In this document: piece by piece, positions 11,455 to 23,290 of the stretch
How the letters are laid out: each line of letters starts with the position of its first letter
Numbering within the stretch: the first letter of the stretch is position 1
Program-made: the position numbers and the translations under genes
Assembly (NCBI GenBank): GCA_028554795.2
Contig: CM068842.1
Location: 55,821,360-55,885,359, forward strand
Source of the DNA: Sinohyriopsis cumingii
Taxonomy: Eukaryota; Mollusca; Bivalvia; Unionida; Unionidae
DNA length: 64,000 nucleotides
Direction of reading: 5' to 3'
Notes under the pieces: model-generated
What the model saw: only the letters and a program-made list of their open reading frames with translations
Database searches by the model: none
Told to the model about the DNA's origin: nothing

Positions 11455-14415
11455 GTTTTATTTTAGGGCCAACAAACCATCATTAGAGGTCTTTCAATGA
11501 AAACCCATGTTAATATGAGGGTAGCAATAACAAAAATTTAAAGATTGGTGCCTTGGTAGCCATACTGGATGACAGGTTGGTTACCATTTGCATTCGGGAT
11601 CAACTAGACATCAAATAAAGTCCAAGTGAAAACCCTATCTTTTTCATTTAGGATGATTTTCAAACTGGCAACAGCATACTGGATGTTCAAGCGAAGGCGC
11701 CATTTTCATTTGGGATTAACTATACAAAATGCAAAGTCTTTTTACTGAAAACCCTATGTCAATATGTCCATTCAATCAAGAGTATAAATTAAAACATTTT
11801 CAAAATGGATGTTATTGTTGTCATACTAGATATCAGACAGCACTATTTTCATTAGCAAGAGTCCCTCAAAAGAACTGACACTCTACTGGGCAAAAGAATA
11901 TCCAGAAATTCAAGATAGGACCATTTCTTCCTTTTAACGGTTGAGTGCTGAAACCAACTCTGATATTCTTCAATAATAACACAATTTTCAAATAAGATGT
12001 GGTACACATATTGGATGTCACTTGGCATTATTTTCATTTAGGACAAAGGTGATATCATTATAAGTCCTTTGGTGAAAAACCCATGTTATAATTATCATCC
12101 ATTCAGTGGGAACAGTGACGAGATTTTCAAGACAGCTGTTATGGCAGCCATATTGGATGAACACTTGCACTATTTTCATTTATAACCAACTAGGTATGAC
12201 AAGATGTCTATTACTGGAAAAAAAAGTTTGCAAAGGAGTAGATATAATAATATTTACAAGATATGACTTTCTATTCAGGAGCAGCAATTACAAGATTTTC
12301 AAGATGGTGGCCATAATGGATGTCAGATCAGCACAATTTTTATTTAAGACCAACTGGACATCACAAGAAGTCTTTTGATGAAAATATGTTCAAGTAAAGT
12401 TGTGATAACAAACCTTTTAAGATAACTGCCAACTGACTGTCAGACTGGCTTAAGTTTTATTTAGGACCAGCTAGACATCATAAAAAGTCTTTTAAAAAAA
12501 AAACCATGCTGAAAAGACCATGTAGTAAGAACAATTAGCAATAAAAAAATCTTTTAAGATGACTGCAGCAATGGCCATATTTGATGTTAGATCACTACCA
12601 TTTTCATACACAACCAACTAGACTTCATGAAAAGTCTTTTAGTGAAAACCTTATGTTAATATTACCATCCATTCAGGAGGAGTAGCTATAACAAGATGTT
12701 CAAGATGGCTACCCTGGTGGCAATATTAGACATCAGATTGGTACCATTTGTATTTAGGACCAACTAGACATCATGAGAAGTCATTCATGAAAACCCAATT
12801 TTAATATGACCATCCATTCAGGAGGAACTGCAATAACAAGATTTTGAAGATGGCTGCACTGGTGACCATATTTGATGTAAAAATCGACACCATTTTCATA
12901 TAAGAGCAACTAGACATCATGAGAAGTCTTCTAGTAAGCCCTATGTTAATATAACCATCTATTCAGAAGTGACAAACTTTTTAAGATGACCACTGGTGGC
13001 CATATTAGATGTCAGTTTTGCATCAGTTTTAGTTAGGATCAACTAGACATCATAAGAAGTCTTCTAGTGAAGCCCTATGTTAATACAACCATCTATTCTT
13101 CAGAAGTGATAAACTTTTCAAGATGACCAATGATGGCCATATTAGATGTCAGCTTTGCATCATTTTTAGTTAGGATCAACTAGACATCATAAGAAAACCC
13201 CATGCTGACATGACCAGCCATTCAGGATGAGAAATGATCCATTCAGGATGAGAAGGATGAGAAGTGATCCATTCAGGATGAGAAGTGATCCATTCAGGAT
13301 GAGAGTGATCCATTCAGGATGAGAAGTGATCCATTCAGGAGCAGTAGTGATCCATTCAGGATGAGAAGTGATCCATTCAGGACAAGAAGTGATCCATTCA
13401 CGAGGAGTAGCGATAACAAGATTTTCAAGATGGCTTTTCCATTATGGCAATATTGGACACTACATCATACCAAGTTGCTTAGTGAAAACTCCATGTTGAT
13501 ATGACCATCTATTCAGGAGGAGTAAAGATAACAAGATTGTCAATTTTCATTTAGGACCAGCTAGACCATGGGATGAATGTTTTAATAAAGTTTCAAGGCA
13601 TTCCTACAAGCAGATTGGGAGTAGCAATAACGAACTTTTGCTAACTGATGGACAGATATTGGATGATGGACAACAGATAACATACCATTCCATAAACTCG
13701 GGCTAACAGGCACCATTTTTATTTTGGAAAAACAAGAGATCATAAGAAGTCTTTGAGTGAAATCCCACTGCAAACTTAGCATCAATTCGGAATTACCAAT
13801 AACAAGATTTTCAGAATGGTGGTCAGGCTGGATTGTCAGATCTGCACCATTTTCATTTAGAACCAACCAGATAGTATAAGGAGTCTTTTAGTCAATTCCC
13901 CATGTCAATGGAGAGCTGCCATTTCCACTTAGGACCAACTAGACTTTGGAATGTAGTTTTGGGGACAAAAAAAACCATGTTGATACAACCATCCTTTCAG
14001 AAGAAGCAGCAGTATCAAGGTTTAAAGGTCAGATCAGCATTGTTTTCATTTAAGACTAACCCGATACAACAAGTCTTCTAGAAAAAATTATATGTTGATA
14101 TGATTTCCTGTATATGACTAGTGATAAAAAGATTTTCAAGATGGTTGTCATGGTGGTCATATTCGGTGTCATGTCAATACCATTTTCATTTAAGACTAAC
14201 ACGGAAGTCTTATGGTGAAAACCCAATGTTGATATGATCATCCATCTACAAGGAGTAGTATGAACAAGATTTTTGAGCTGGCCCTTATAGTGGCCATACT
14301 GGAGATTACAGAAGCACCATTTTCATTTATGACCAACTAGACATCTTACGAAGTCTTTTGTTGAAAACCCTATATCAATATGAGATTCCATTCATGAGGA
14401 GTAGCAATAACAATA
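11455..14415. mobile_element. S1 element: long run of ~133-147 bp core monomers (pearl/CvA-like)
   Basis: Monomers carry aacaagattttcaagatggc, ccattttcatttaggacc and ctagacatcataagaagtct. The ctagac anchor recurs at 12471, 12618, 12764, 12910, 13043 and 13180 (spacings 147, 146, 146, 133, 137). A head-like segment (agaactgacactctactggg, ttgagtgctgaaaccaactc) is at 11870-11960 and a tail (accatgggatgaatgt, aacgaactttt, gatggacagatattggatga) at 13555-13690. A further run of monomers then continues to the transposon at 14416. Head-core-tail layout is that of bivalve pearl/CvA elements and HINEs; assignment to Helitrons is inference. Confidence 0.7.
13216..13402. repeat. 21-bp minisatellite nested in an S1 monomer
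   Basis: gtgatccattcaggatgaga repeats about nine times. The same words (ccattcaggagga, agtagcaataac) occur once in ordinary S1 monomers, so this is a local expansion inside one monomer. Confidence 0.92.
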
Positions 14416-15509
14416 CACCACTCCCTCGATAACCTGCACCCTGATAACTTGCAAACCGACTTATAACGTGGGGTCAGGCATGGATCCCATTGTTTAAACC
14501 AGAAAATACCCCCAGAATTGATCCCTATTTGTTGAACTTGAAGAAAATAGCGATCATAATTGGTAATGGAAACTTTGATGTATCACTTGTGTTATCATAT
14601 AAAATGGTAGATAGGACCTGGAAATTTTAATCAACACTATGAAATATCAAATTTCAAAATAAGTCATACAATTTTTTACATTTTCTTTCCAAATGACATT
14701 CCGAGTACATCTTATAAACGTTATTGTGTACATAACATAAACTACGTTAAATTAACCGACTCTTTCATAAATGTGATCAAAGACAACAAGGCAGCCAAGC
14801 GAAATGAATACTTCGTAAAATAAAGAGTTTGATTTCACAGATACGGACCATTGTAGGCAAGCAAGTTTCAGAGAATTCTTGAACTGGCACTTAAAGATAT
14901 CCTCAAGGATGATAAGAAGTTTCATTATTAATTCCAATTAATTAATTCACGACATCAATATTGTACTAATTGAGCAATATAAGTTTCAACATAGACGACT
15001 GTCTCACGAAATAAATGTCACGTGTTTTTGAAAAAAAGGAATCTTGTTAAGTGGTGTATCAACAGTTAGTTTAGTTCCCTGTTCCGTGGACTCCCGATCT
15101 GGCAGGATAATCATAAACACCACTACGGGAAGCAGACTCATCAAGAAAACAAAAAGCAGTGACATAATATACAGATTTTTTTATGTGTACACTTGATGGT
15201 TGTTGAAAGCAATTGGAACGATCTTTTCTTATGTTGGACATTTTGAAAAAAAAATGTTTTTTTTTAAAACAGAATAACGAACAACTTTATTAGAAAAAGC
15301 GCGTTATTAAAAATTATTATCGACGTGATTGTAAAATGAGGATTCAGTCAATAAACAGCCCAGTTCCCTAACGCAGCTCCCCCCATGGTTTCTCTGTGTC
15401 AAAAATATTTTTTCTTAATTTTTGGAGGTCCCTTGGTAACTTGCGCCTTGCTTATAGTGCAGTCTATGTTTGTGGACCCTGTTGTGCACGAGTTATTGAG
15501 GGAGAGATG
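14416..15509. mobile_element. TIR DNA transposon, 1.1 kb, TA-flanked (Tc1/mariner-pogo type, non-autonomous)
   Basis: The left end CACCACTCCCTCGATAACCT and the complement of the right end, CATCTCTCCCTCAATAACTC, are inverted repeats, each directly bordered by TA (14414-14415 and 15510-15511). S1 sequence stops at one side and resumes at the other. Frames inside are broken and I recognise no transposase. The start resembles pogo/Tigger ends reading CCCTCGATAAC, but that placement is tentative. Confidence 0.75.
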
Positions 15510-15690
15510 TACTGTCATTATGGAGGTTATAGTGGATGTCAGATCAGCACCATTTAATTTAGGACTAACTAGATAGGTAAGTTCTTTAGTGAAATATGCC
15601 TATTATATGCACATCCACTCAGGTAAAGTAATAATAACAAGATTTTCACCAGCCATATTTAATGTTATGTGTAACATCATTTTTATTCAA
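15510..15690. repeat. S1 continuation right of the inserted transposon
   Basis: tggatgtcagatcagcacca, taggactaactaga and taataacaagattttca are S1 words, in the orientation of the array at 11455-14415. Confidence 0.75.
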
Positions 15691-15976
15691 GATTAACTTG
15701 ACCTTGCATTTAGCAACACCAAAATACCAGTTTATAAAATCTGAATTTCTTTCCCATTTAGGTTGTGTTTCATTTCCATCTGTAATGCAATCAGAAATAA
15801 TTTCATCTGCATTCTTTTTTGCATTCCATTCATAGGACATAAGTAATTATGCATGTTCATGTGGTGCTAGACATTCACATTAATTTCTGTAGCAATGAAG
15901 AGCTAAACTGACAAGTTTTTAAAAAAAACTCAAGGAATTTATCATATCATCTATGATTAATTTAAGAGATCTTTAC

Positions 15977-16029
15977 CTCTGCCTGATTTTCTCAAGTTCT
16001 TGGTTGTGTATGTCATTTTGCTTTTCCAT
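15977..16029 (-). CDS. CLIP1: CLIP1-like exon 10 of the window (MEKQNDIHNQELE...)
   Basis: A 53-nt micro-exon, phase 0 in, two bases over. Acceptor ttaccatttcag, donor gtaaag. It encodes MEKQNDIHNQELEKIRQ. Too short to be found by an open-frame search; it is supported because its phases are the only ones that connect the exons on each side and because both splice sites are good. The leading ATG is an internal methionine. Confidence 0.75.
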
Positions 16030-16220
16030 CTGAAATGGTAAGAATGACTATCATTATCACTGTAAAAATAACTAACATAAGGCATTAGGAGGGTTCAAAA
16101 CTTAAGCAGATCAGTGAGAATATCTATCTGCCACCATTCTTCTTCTGTATTCACAAGAATTTATCAGAATTTTGTTTCTCACCTGTTCAGCTACACTTTT
16201 TGTGCATCCTGATTCTCAAG

Positions 16221-16257
16221 TGTGTGTGTGTGTGTGTATCTATGTATGTATGTATGT
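16221..16257. repeat. GT/GTAT microsatellite
   Basis: (TG)8 then tatc(tatg)n. Simple repeat. Confidence 0.95.
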
Positions 16258-16371
16258 TTTAGGTACTTGCACATGTAGCCTGGAGTCAACAACCAATGAT
16301 GTGCAAAGATCTATAACTTTGATTGAAAACATACATTTTGGTCTGCACTTACCACCATGTATTGCCAGGTA

Positions 16372-16527
16372 CAGTAAAACCTGTCTTGAGACACCACTGC
16401 TATGAGACCATCTATTTTCAGAGACCATGTTCTCTATGCACATATTTATTGATCATAGTGTTATGACCTGTTATGAGAGACCAACTGGCAGAAGGAGTGG
16501 TCTTTCAAGACAGGTTCTGGTGTACTG
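16372..16527. mobile_element. CAGTA-type hairpin MITE, 156 bp
   Basis: Left end CAGTAAAACCTGTCTTGAGA and the complement of the right end, CAGTACACCAGAACCTGTCT, form terminal inverted repeats. TA precedes the left end; TT follows the right. It shares tgttatgagagacca with the hairpin at 20789. Ends of this kind belong to pogo/Tigger-type elements. Confidence 0.75.
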
Positions 16528-16863
16528 TTTTTTGAAAGAAAATATAATTATGTTAAGTAGATGTGAGTGATTTCACCGAGTGTAACTGGGACTAATAACA
16601 GTAGATTTCAAAATCTGAAACTGACCTATTTTAAGTCATATATTTGTAAGTAAAAGAGCAGAAAAGCTACTATTATAACAAATCCATTTCAAGACTGAAA
16701 ATTTTGTCAGCACAGGTTCAAATTTAACCAGAAATGAAACAACTAGAGTTCAGATTTCACATATTTCTAAAGTCTGGATGCTGCAATATATGGTCTTTGT
16801 AACAACTGTTTTGCAAAAATGTTTAAAACCTCAGACAAAAAAGATTAATGACCAGCTACTGAC

Positions 16864-16987
16864 CTTGGACTTCTCTTCCTGTAATGAATGTGACGTCTGC
16901 TTCAGTTGTTCCTTTAAGTTATTATGTTCAGCCTCAATTTCCGACAGTCTACCCTGTAGTGTGCTTATTTTCTGCTTAGATGCTTCA
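16864..16987 (-). CDS. CLIP1: CLIP1-like exon 9 of the window (EASKQKISTLQGRL...)
   Basis: 124 nt: one base to finish leucine, then 41 codons ending in phase 0. Acceptor caatttacag, donor gtcagt (a less common but valid donor). EASKQKISTLQGRLSEIEAE matches human [20 protein letters not shown] in register, and the following HNNLKEQLKQTSHSLQEEKS matches [20 protein letters not shown]. Confidence 0.85.
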
Positions 16988-17501
16988 CTGTAAATTGAAA
17001 ATTATGACAAGGATTGCTGAGAAAATCAACTCCCTCAAATACAAAATGATGATAAAACACAGAGGAATGCATAATTTATGTTATCATTAGGAGCCGTTTT
17101 GAAGAATCTAATAATGAGAAATGTATGGAAGAATCAAGCAGTTACCGATCATATAGACAGCTTTTGTAGTGCCTGATGATTCAAAAGATAAATTAAAAAT
17201 GGGTAGCTGAGGTTAACAACTGGCATCAGGGATCAAACCTGGAACAACTACCAAAACCATCTGGATGTACTGTCTTTACCCTATTGTCTTTGGACACATA
17301 AAAAACAGTATATAAGCCTGCCAACCTTCTACAAAGTGGTGGTGGGTTTCTGAGATGAAAAAGGTCAGTTTTGATGTCCCAAAGTAGATGAAACTATGTG
17401 ACCAAAGTAAATGATATTGTACAATTCTACAAGATAAGTTATCTATTCTTACCAGCTAAAAATAACTGGAAATTCAATTTTTAATAAAACAATATTAAAT
17501 A

Positions 17502-17720
17502 CAGTAAAACTTGTTATGAACGGCCTCTATTGTGAGCAGCCACCTGTCATTTCTGACCACAATCATAATGCACAGATTGATTTTATTATATAAACGCTGT
17601 CGTGAGTGACCACCTGCTGAATGCGACCAGCAACCATGAAGTCTTGGGAAAAAATGCATTTCGCCACTGCTATGAACGACTGCATTGCAAAAACGGACAT
17701 AAATTCTGCTGACCTTTATT
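17502..17720. mobile_element. CAGTA-type DNA transposon end (partial)
   Basis: Begins CAGTAAAACTTGTTATGAAC after TA. Several subterminal copies of a tg(t/a)ga(g/a)c..ccacctg word follow (for example tgtgagcagccacctgtc and cgtgagtgaccacctgctga). No matching right end is seen nearby. Confidence 0.6.
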
Positions 17721-18174
17721 TAATCCCTGTAACAATGTCCACTTACACAATAAAAAAAAGAAGAAAAAAGGCTGGCTAATGATATCTGAAATATTTTAGG
17801 AATGCTTAGAGTGTTTATATTTTCTATTGTAAACCAGACTGAAGTACATGTAGATTATTCCAGCACTTAGACTGGTGCCCAGCCTTTTCGTTTCTAACAT
17901 TCACATGTACGAGTAAAACCCAGTATCCCTATGAACAACCATATCACAAGAACAGAGACAGACATCAGTGAACTTTATGCAATCATTTGTAACAAATGAC
18001 TGCTTGAATAGTAAAGATTGTTCTGATTAATCCCTCCCCAAAACCGAACACCCCACCAAGTCTGGCTACCACATCTGTATATAGTGCAAGATGGTAGAGT
18101 CCATAAACCAGGCTAATGTACATATTGCGAATTGTGCCACTGTAGTGCCAAAATTAAGGTAATGGTTGCATATA

Positions 18175-19930
18175 CAGTAGCCCCCCTCTTATAAGGGCAC
18201 TCCTATTGCAGGGAAGTGGCCTTATAATGAGGATGGCCTTTCTGGAGGGGGATGACAAATGCTAATAGTAAATACATATTAAGAAAGTCACAACTATATT
18301 TAATTCTAAAACATTTAATATTTTCATTTAAAAATCACATGCATGTTGTGAAATCAATGAAAAATAAACTGTTTCATCATTTTCAAAAGAATGTTATGAA
18401 TTTTTGATAAAGTTTTAAAACTGTCTTTATAATAATGTTACAGATCACATCATCTGTCACTTTGTTGGTAAAAGTCTAAAAAACAAGCCAGTATCATCAC
18501 AATTAAAAATATCCTTGCTGTCATATCCCCTGCATATATTTTTCAGTCTTTTGTTCCAATCTTAGACAACTTCATTATTAACATCAGCTGATTCTCCACT
18601 AAGGACAGAACACTTAATATTGTGTCGGGCTTGAAATTTGTGCAACCATCTGTTACTTGGGGTAAAGTCGTCAGATCCCATTTCAACTGACAAAATTGTT
18701 GCTTTTACTTGGATCACTCAACCGGTGAGTGGAATTTTCTTAGCGCAAGCAGTGCAAAACCATTCAAAAACCTTGTCATTCAAATCAGGAAACAAACATC
18801 TCCTGGCTCTAACAGTCTTCCTTTCTCTGTCCATCCCATCTTCCCATTTCCACAGAATTGTTTTCCTATCTTTCACCATATTGTTTATCTGAGTCTTTCC
18901 AACATCAAATTTTTCTGAAGGATCTTCAAACTCACCCATTTTCGGTCAGTTGAATTACTTTCACTTTCTCTTCTAAACTGAGAATTTTTCTTTTCCTAGA
19001 TGACACGTTGATCTATTTGCATTAAGTTATTTCAATGTTGCCAACTACAAGACTAATAAAACAATTTTTCTGCATTAAATAAATTGCCATGTGTTTTTAA
19101 AGCAATTTTTCTGCATTAAACAATTGCCATTTTTTTTAAAGGAAGTGATCTTGTCATGTGATTCATTAGTCACAATCTGGTACCCTATTGTTGTTATACA
19201 TTTCTTTACACTAAGTGAGAGAAGCCAAAACAGCTTTAATATGTACCATAACATCACGCAGATTTGACCTTGTGGCTGTTAGGATTTGTAATCTTAACAA
19301 TTATTGTCAGTAGTGATAGCCATCAAAGTGAAGAAGCTCAACATCTTACTAAGGGAAGCCATAAAGGCTATCAAACCATTTTACTGCTGACTTGTGTATT
19401 GTACACTGATACTGCCACTTCTCAGCTGTTACTATTGTTCAATAATTGTAATCTTAACAATTATCAGAGTGACTAAACCAGACATCTCATGATAACACAG
19501 CAATAAGGCTAATAAGATTACATGTACTTAACCTTTTGTATGGATTAAAATTTGAGTTGTTCTTGGCTTTGTGGAATAAATGTGGCTTCTCGTGATGTGT
19601 AAATACTATAATATTAACCTTAGTGATACATGTACTTTAGTCAACACTTCTTTCAGTAACGAAAACCTGACATCAGGAAACAGAAATTGGATTACTTAGC
19701 ACACGTTATAAACAAAATACTGGTTCTGGATACATATTAAAATAAAGCGTAGCTGCTTGTGAGAGGTCAGATTTATATTATTGCACTAATATGCTGGCCG
19801 CAGGTCGCGTTAGCTGGGTAGCCTTTCGTAAGGTGTATTTTTTAACACAAACTCGTCGGTGCCAATGGATTCTGGCCACAAGGAGCTGGTGGCCGCTGGT
19901 CAGGGGGGACGTTCAAGAGGGGGACTACTG
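18175..19930 (-). mobile_element. Tigger/pogo-like DNA transposon, 1.76 kb, degraded
   Basis: Left end CAGTAGCCCCCCTCTTATAA and the complement of the right end, CAGTAGTCCCCCTCTTGAA, are inverted repeats typical of Tigger elements. TA precedes the left end; the right-hand TA has become TC. The transposase remnant is on the minus strand (18457-19006). Most of the C-terminal catalytic half is absent, so the element is an internally deleted, immobile copy. A ~41-bp duplication lies at 19061-19142. Confidence 0.85.
18457..19006 (-). pseudogene. Tigger/CENP-B-like transposase pseudogene (N-terminal part)
   Basis: Read on the minus strand, pieces appear in the family order. From 19006 there is KRKILSLEEKVKVIQLTENG (first helix-turn-helix, with the expected start codon changed to GTG). 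A one-base shift near 18940 is followed by VGKTQINNMVKDRKTILWKW and then WFCTACAKKIPLTG. After a stop comes SNRWLHKFQARHNI and VLSGESADVN (CENP-B-type second HTH). After another stop, DIFNCDDTGLFFRLLP carries the first catalytic Asp region of the DDE domain. At least one frameshift and three stops break it; the remaining catalytic residues are not present. Confidence 0.87.
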
Positions 19931-20511
19931 TCTTGTCTTTAAAGAGTTAATTCATATTGCCTGGGGGTGAATAATGTCTTTGTCTATTAAACCAGCAAAT
20001 GAGAATCATTTGTGGGATTTGATTGATAGTGTTAAAGGCTTGTGATGTTTTTTTTATTTTTATCCTGATGTTACAGTCATTACATCCCAATCACCAAACT
20101 GTCGTCTATTCAAGCTGGTGTAATAATAATGTTAACCCCTAGTACAGACCTGCAAACCCTGATGAGTCCATCTCAGTAAGGCAGTTGATTTTTTTTTCGT
20201 AAGATTGACCAGTTTTCAGTAAGGTGTAACAAAATATCAATCAGCAGACCACTCGCAAAATAGCAGTTTAAATGTCAGTATAACAAATTTTGGGTATTAT
20301 AAAGGAAATGGAGTAAATCAGAAACAATTTCATATGCTAATACATGTACATGTGATCTTCAAATTTAAGTATATCTTTGTTGCTCTATTCTTTTCTTTTC
20401 AGATGAATGCATACAATATTTTAGCAAGAACTATTAAAAAAGAATAAAATATATGTACAGTGATTGTGGTTATTTTCCTTCAAATTGTTCTGAAACTGGA
20501 CCATGGAAAAT

Positions 20512-20767
20512 AGTTGTTGTTGTTGTTCTAGGGTTTAACGCCATTTTTCAGCACAAGATAGGCTATACATGGCGGCCAGTATAACTGGTGGAGGAAGAAC
20601 CCTGGAAAACATGGGGAAGAACCACCGACCCATGAGAAGCTACTGGCAGGCTTTCCCACATACCCACGCTAGCCGAGCCTTGGACTCGAACCCACGCAGA
20701 CAGAGGTGAGATGGCAGTGATCCGGAACAGTGAGCGCTTTAGACCACTCGGCTGCTCGGGGCCCCCT
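20512..20767 (-). mobile_element. SINE-A, full copy with 12-bp TSD
   Basis: Best-preserved copy. On the minus strand the head is ggccgagtggtctaaagcgc, the B box gggttcgagtcc is intact, and the end is cgttaaaccctagaacaac. The target duplication accatggaaaat lies at 20500-20511 and 20768-20779. The intact promoter boxes make it the youngest-looking SINE here. Confidence 0.9.
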
Positions 20768-20788
20768 ACCATGGAAAATGGTCTTTTT

Positions 20789-20872
20789 GTACAAACCTGT
20801 TATGAGAGACCACCTATCTTGAGCAGCCATTTCTTGTTGGCAGAAGGGATGCTCTCTCATAACAGGTTGTAC
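20789..20872. mobile_element. Hairpin MITE remnant (CAGTA family)
   Basis: Arms gtacaaacctgttatgagag and ctctcataacaggttgtac are near-perfect complements around a short loop. It shares ggcagaagg and gttatgagagacca with the MITE at 16372-16527. Confidence 0.75.
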
Positions 20873-20989
20873 TCTACAAGATTTCTTTGCAGAATATACT
20901 TCTAAACAAAATGCCAAACTGGACCCAATATTGTTCACTTGGTTAACAAAATGAATCATCTGATCATTTCACAACAAGTTTTGGTAATA

Positions 20990-21115
20990 TTATAGGAACA
21001 AATTCCATGTAAACTATCTCACAAACTTTATATCATGCTGATTTTACCTATTTTACTACATCCTGATAAAAAATACTTTTTAAAGACAAAGACATAATTA
21101 ATTTGACAATTTTGA
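20990..21115. repeat. S3 head fragment
   Basis: atcatgctgattttacctat, tttactacatcctgataaaa match the segments preceding S3 monomers at 38390-38460 and 48530-48600. Confidence 0.6.
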
Positions 21116-21205
21116 GTGCATAGTATAGTTTACTGTCTCGTTTGTTTGTACTTCCCTACCGATCTTAAAAATTAAAAGCATCAAGGATATAACAAATCCA
21201 CAAAA

Positions 21206-21253
21206 TGTTGTTGTTGTTGTGGGGTTTAAGCCATTTTTCAGCACACGATAGGC
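21206..21253 (-). mobile_element. SINE-A, 3'-end fragment
   Basis: gttgttgttgttgtggggtt followed by taagccatttttcagcacac is only the last ~48 bp of the SINE, a heavily 5'-truncated copy. Confidence 0.75.
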
Positions 21254-22439
21254 ATGACCTTGGGAGTGCAGTATATCCATCTGACAAAACAAGTTCATAC
21301 TTTCCCATACATATGCAGTAACCTTTTTATTATATGCTAATTTTTTTATTCTACCTAATGCTTAATTATATGATCAAAATACACTACAAGAAACAAAGTA
21401 ACTGAATGTATGCTGTATTCCAAACTAAATACACAAACGCAGATTGATCATTACACAACAACAACATTATTACTGCGCACATAACTCCACCCAGATAAAT
21501 CTGAACTTAGTCGTGCACTCGATATAACTTTTGAAAGAAAATGCCAAGTCTAGTTGAAATTGAAATTTGGAGTCATACTGTGAATGAATGTGCATTTCAA
21601 CAACTTTTCCATTTGATCTGGAATGAATAGATTTGGGTGTTTTTTCCAATTCTATGAAAATTCATGATTATGGCCTAGATTTATATGTGACAATTCCACA
21701 TGAAATACATCAGATTGAAGAAGCTAGGGAGAAGTGTGTTGACATCTGCAAATGTGTTTCTGTTTCTGTCAATGAATGTTTGAAATCATAACGTGGGGAA
21801 AATATGAAGTCTTTCAATTGCAATTATCAAAAAGATTATTATTTCATTTTGAGTGCAGTAAGGAGGATATAACTGCACTTATATTCGAAATTACAGTACA
21901 ATTTCAAAATGTGTAATCAAGATTGAGAACCTATGACATGGCTTACGTAATTTGGATTTCAGAACTAAGAAAGTACATTTTGAGGAAATTCAGAATGTAA
22001 AACTATAAGTGTATTTTTTTGCCATTCTTATCACCAGCTAAAGAAGACAGTATACGACTTGTCACTTGTATGTTATTTGTAAGGACCCTTTCTTGCATCT
22101 GATGTATAGCTAGCCTAAATCCAAAACATTGTATCAACTGAGTCAATGCGGAATGTGCCAAAGCAGCTGGTATGTGGCAGTCCATGAAACATCTGCTTTA
22201 GTTCATTCAGAAACAAATTTAAACAACCACAACATAAAGCGCCTACTATGCGAGTGTACATGATTTGTTTACAAATCAAAAGTGCTGGCGTCTGCGTCCA
22301 TTGTTTGTTTACAATAGAAAGTAGTTCCTTTACGCACATGAATGCAATATGTATTTACACACGAGTTCAGTATCGGGTCATACTGCACGATCCTGACAAT
22401 GTAAACTTAACGGAGAAAAAATGAGCATATAACAAACTG

Positions 22440-23290
22440 GTCATATCAGAAAAATTCAGGATAAACAAATGTCAAAAGGAATCTTGGTGAAAAGCTTATG
22501 ATGATATGAGCATTCTAGGAGTAGCAATACCAGATATTAAAAATGTATGTCCTGGTGGATATATACAGGTCAGAACAGCACAATTTTAATTTAGAACAAA
22601 TCAGACATCATAAGAAGTCTTCTGGAACAAACAATAGGTAAGTACTACTATCTGTTGAGAAGAAGCAATAACACGATTTTCAAGACAGCAACTTTAGCAG
22701 CAATACTGATGTGAGATTGGCAAATTTTAATTTAAGTTTAACTAGACATCATAAGAAGTCATTTGGTGAAAACCTGATGTCAATATGACCATCCATCTAA
22801 GAGAAGTAACAATAACAAGATTTTCAAGACAGCCTCTCGGGCGGCCATATCGGAGATTACATCCTCACCATATTAACTGAGGTCCAACTTGACATCATAA
22901 AAAGTCTTCTGGAGAAATATCCCATGGTGATATGACCTTCCATTCTGGAGTAGCAAGATTTACAAGATAGCTGTCTAATTTGGATTCCATGGTGGCCATA
23001 TTAGGATCATTCAGACATCGTAAGAAGTCTTTTAGTGAAAACCCCATCCTGATATGATCATCCATTCAGGAGAAGCAGCAATAACATTTTCAAAATGGCC
23101 ACCGGATATTGAAGTAGCACCGTTTTCATTTAGGACCATCTAGACCATGGGATGAATGTGTGTGTAAAGTGTACAAATTTTCATGTTAATTTTATAAGTA
23201 GTTTATGGGGAGTGGTGATAATAAATTTGTGCTAACATACTGTTGAATTATGGACATGGGATGGACCCACAATATTCTACAAACCATGCC
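22440..23290. mobile_element. S1 element, shorter copy with tail
   Basis: About four monomers (atcataagaagtc at several points, taacaagattttcaagacag) and then the tail word ctagaccatgggatgaatgt at about 23138, the same tail as at 13560 and 40145. Confidence 0.7.

Larger units (their letters stand above)
6390..15976 (-). other. Intron, 9.6 kb, repeat-dense
   Basis: Holds SINE-B with its CA tail, two minisatellites (9458-9716, 9838-9990), two twin-hairpin MITEs, an S2 block and the largest S1 element, which carries a TIR transposon insertion. 7770-9450 and 10570-11080 show nothing clear. Confidence 0.75.
16030..16863 (-). other. Intron, 0.8 kb
   Basis: Contains a GT/GTAT microsatellite and a 156-bp CAGTA-type MITE; the rest is unremarkable. 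Confidence 0.75.

Noticed and set aside
17502-20872. A single 3.4-kb CAGTA element containing the Tigger copy as a nested insertion
   Set aside because: The left end at 17502 and the hairpin at 20789 belong to the same family, but the hairpin has its own two arms, so two separate elements are simpler.
20563-20959. Minus-strand frames containing AAEWSKALTVPDHCHLTSVC
   Set aside because: Translation of the tRNA-like head of SINE-A; the same peptide appears at 1689-1898 and 56796-57023, where the SINE also lies.
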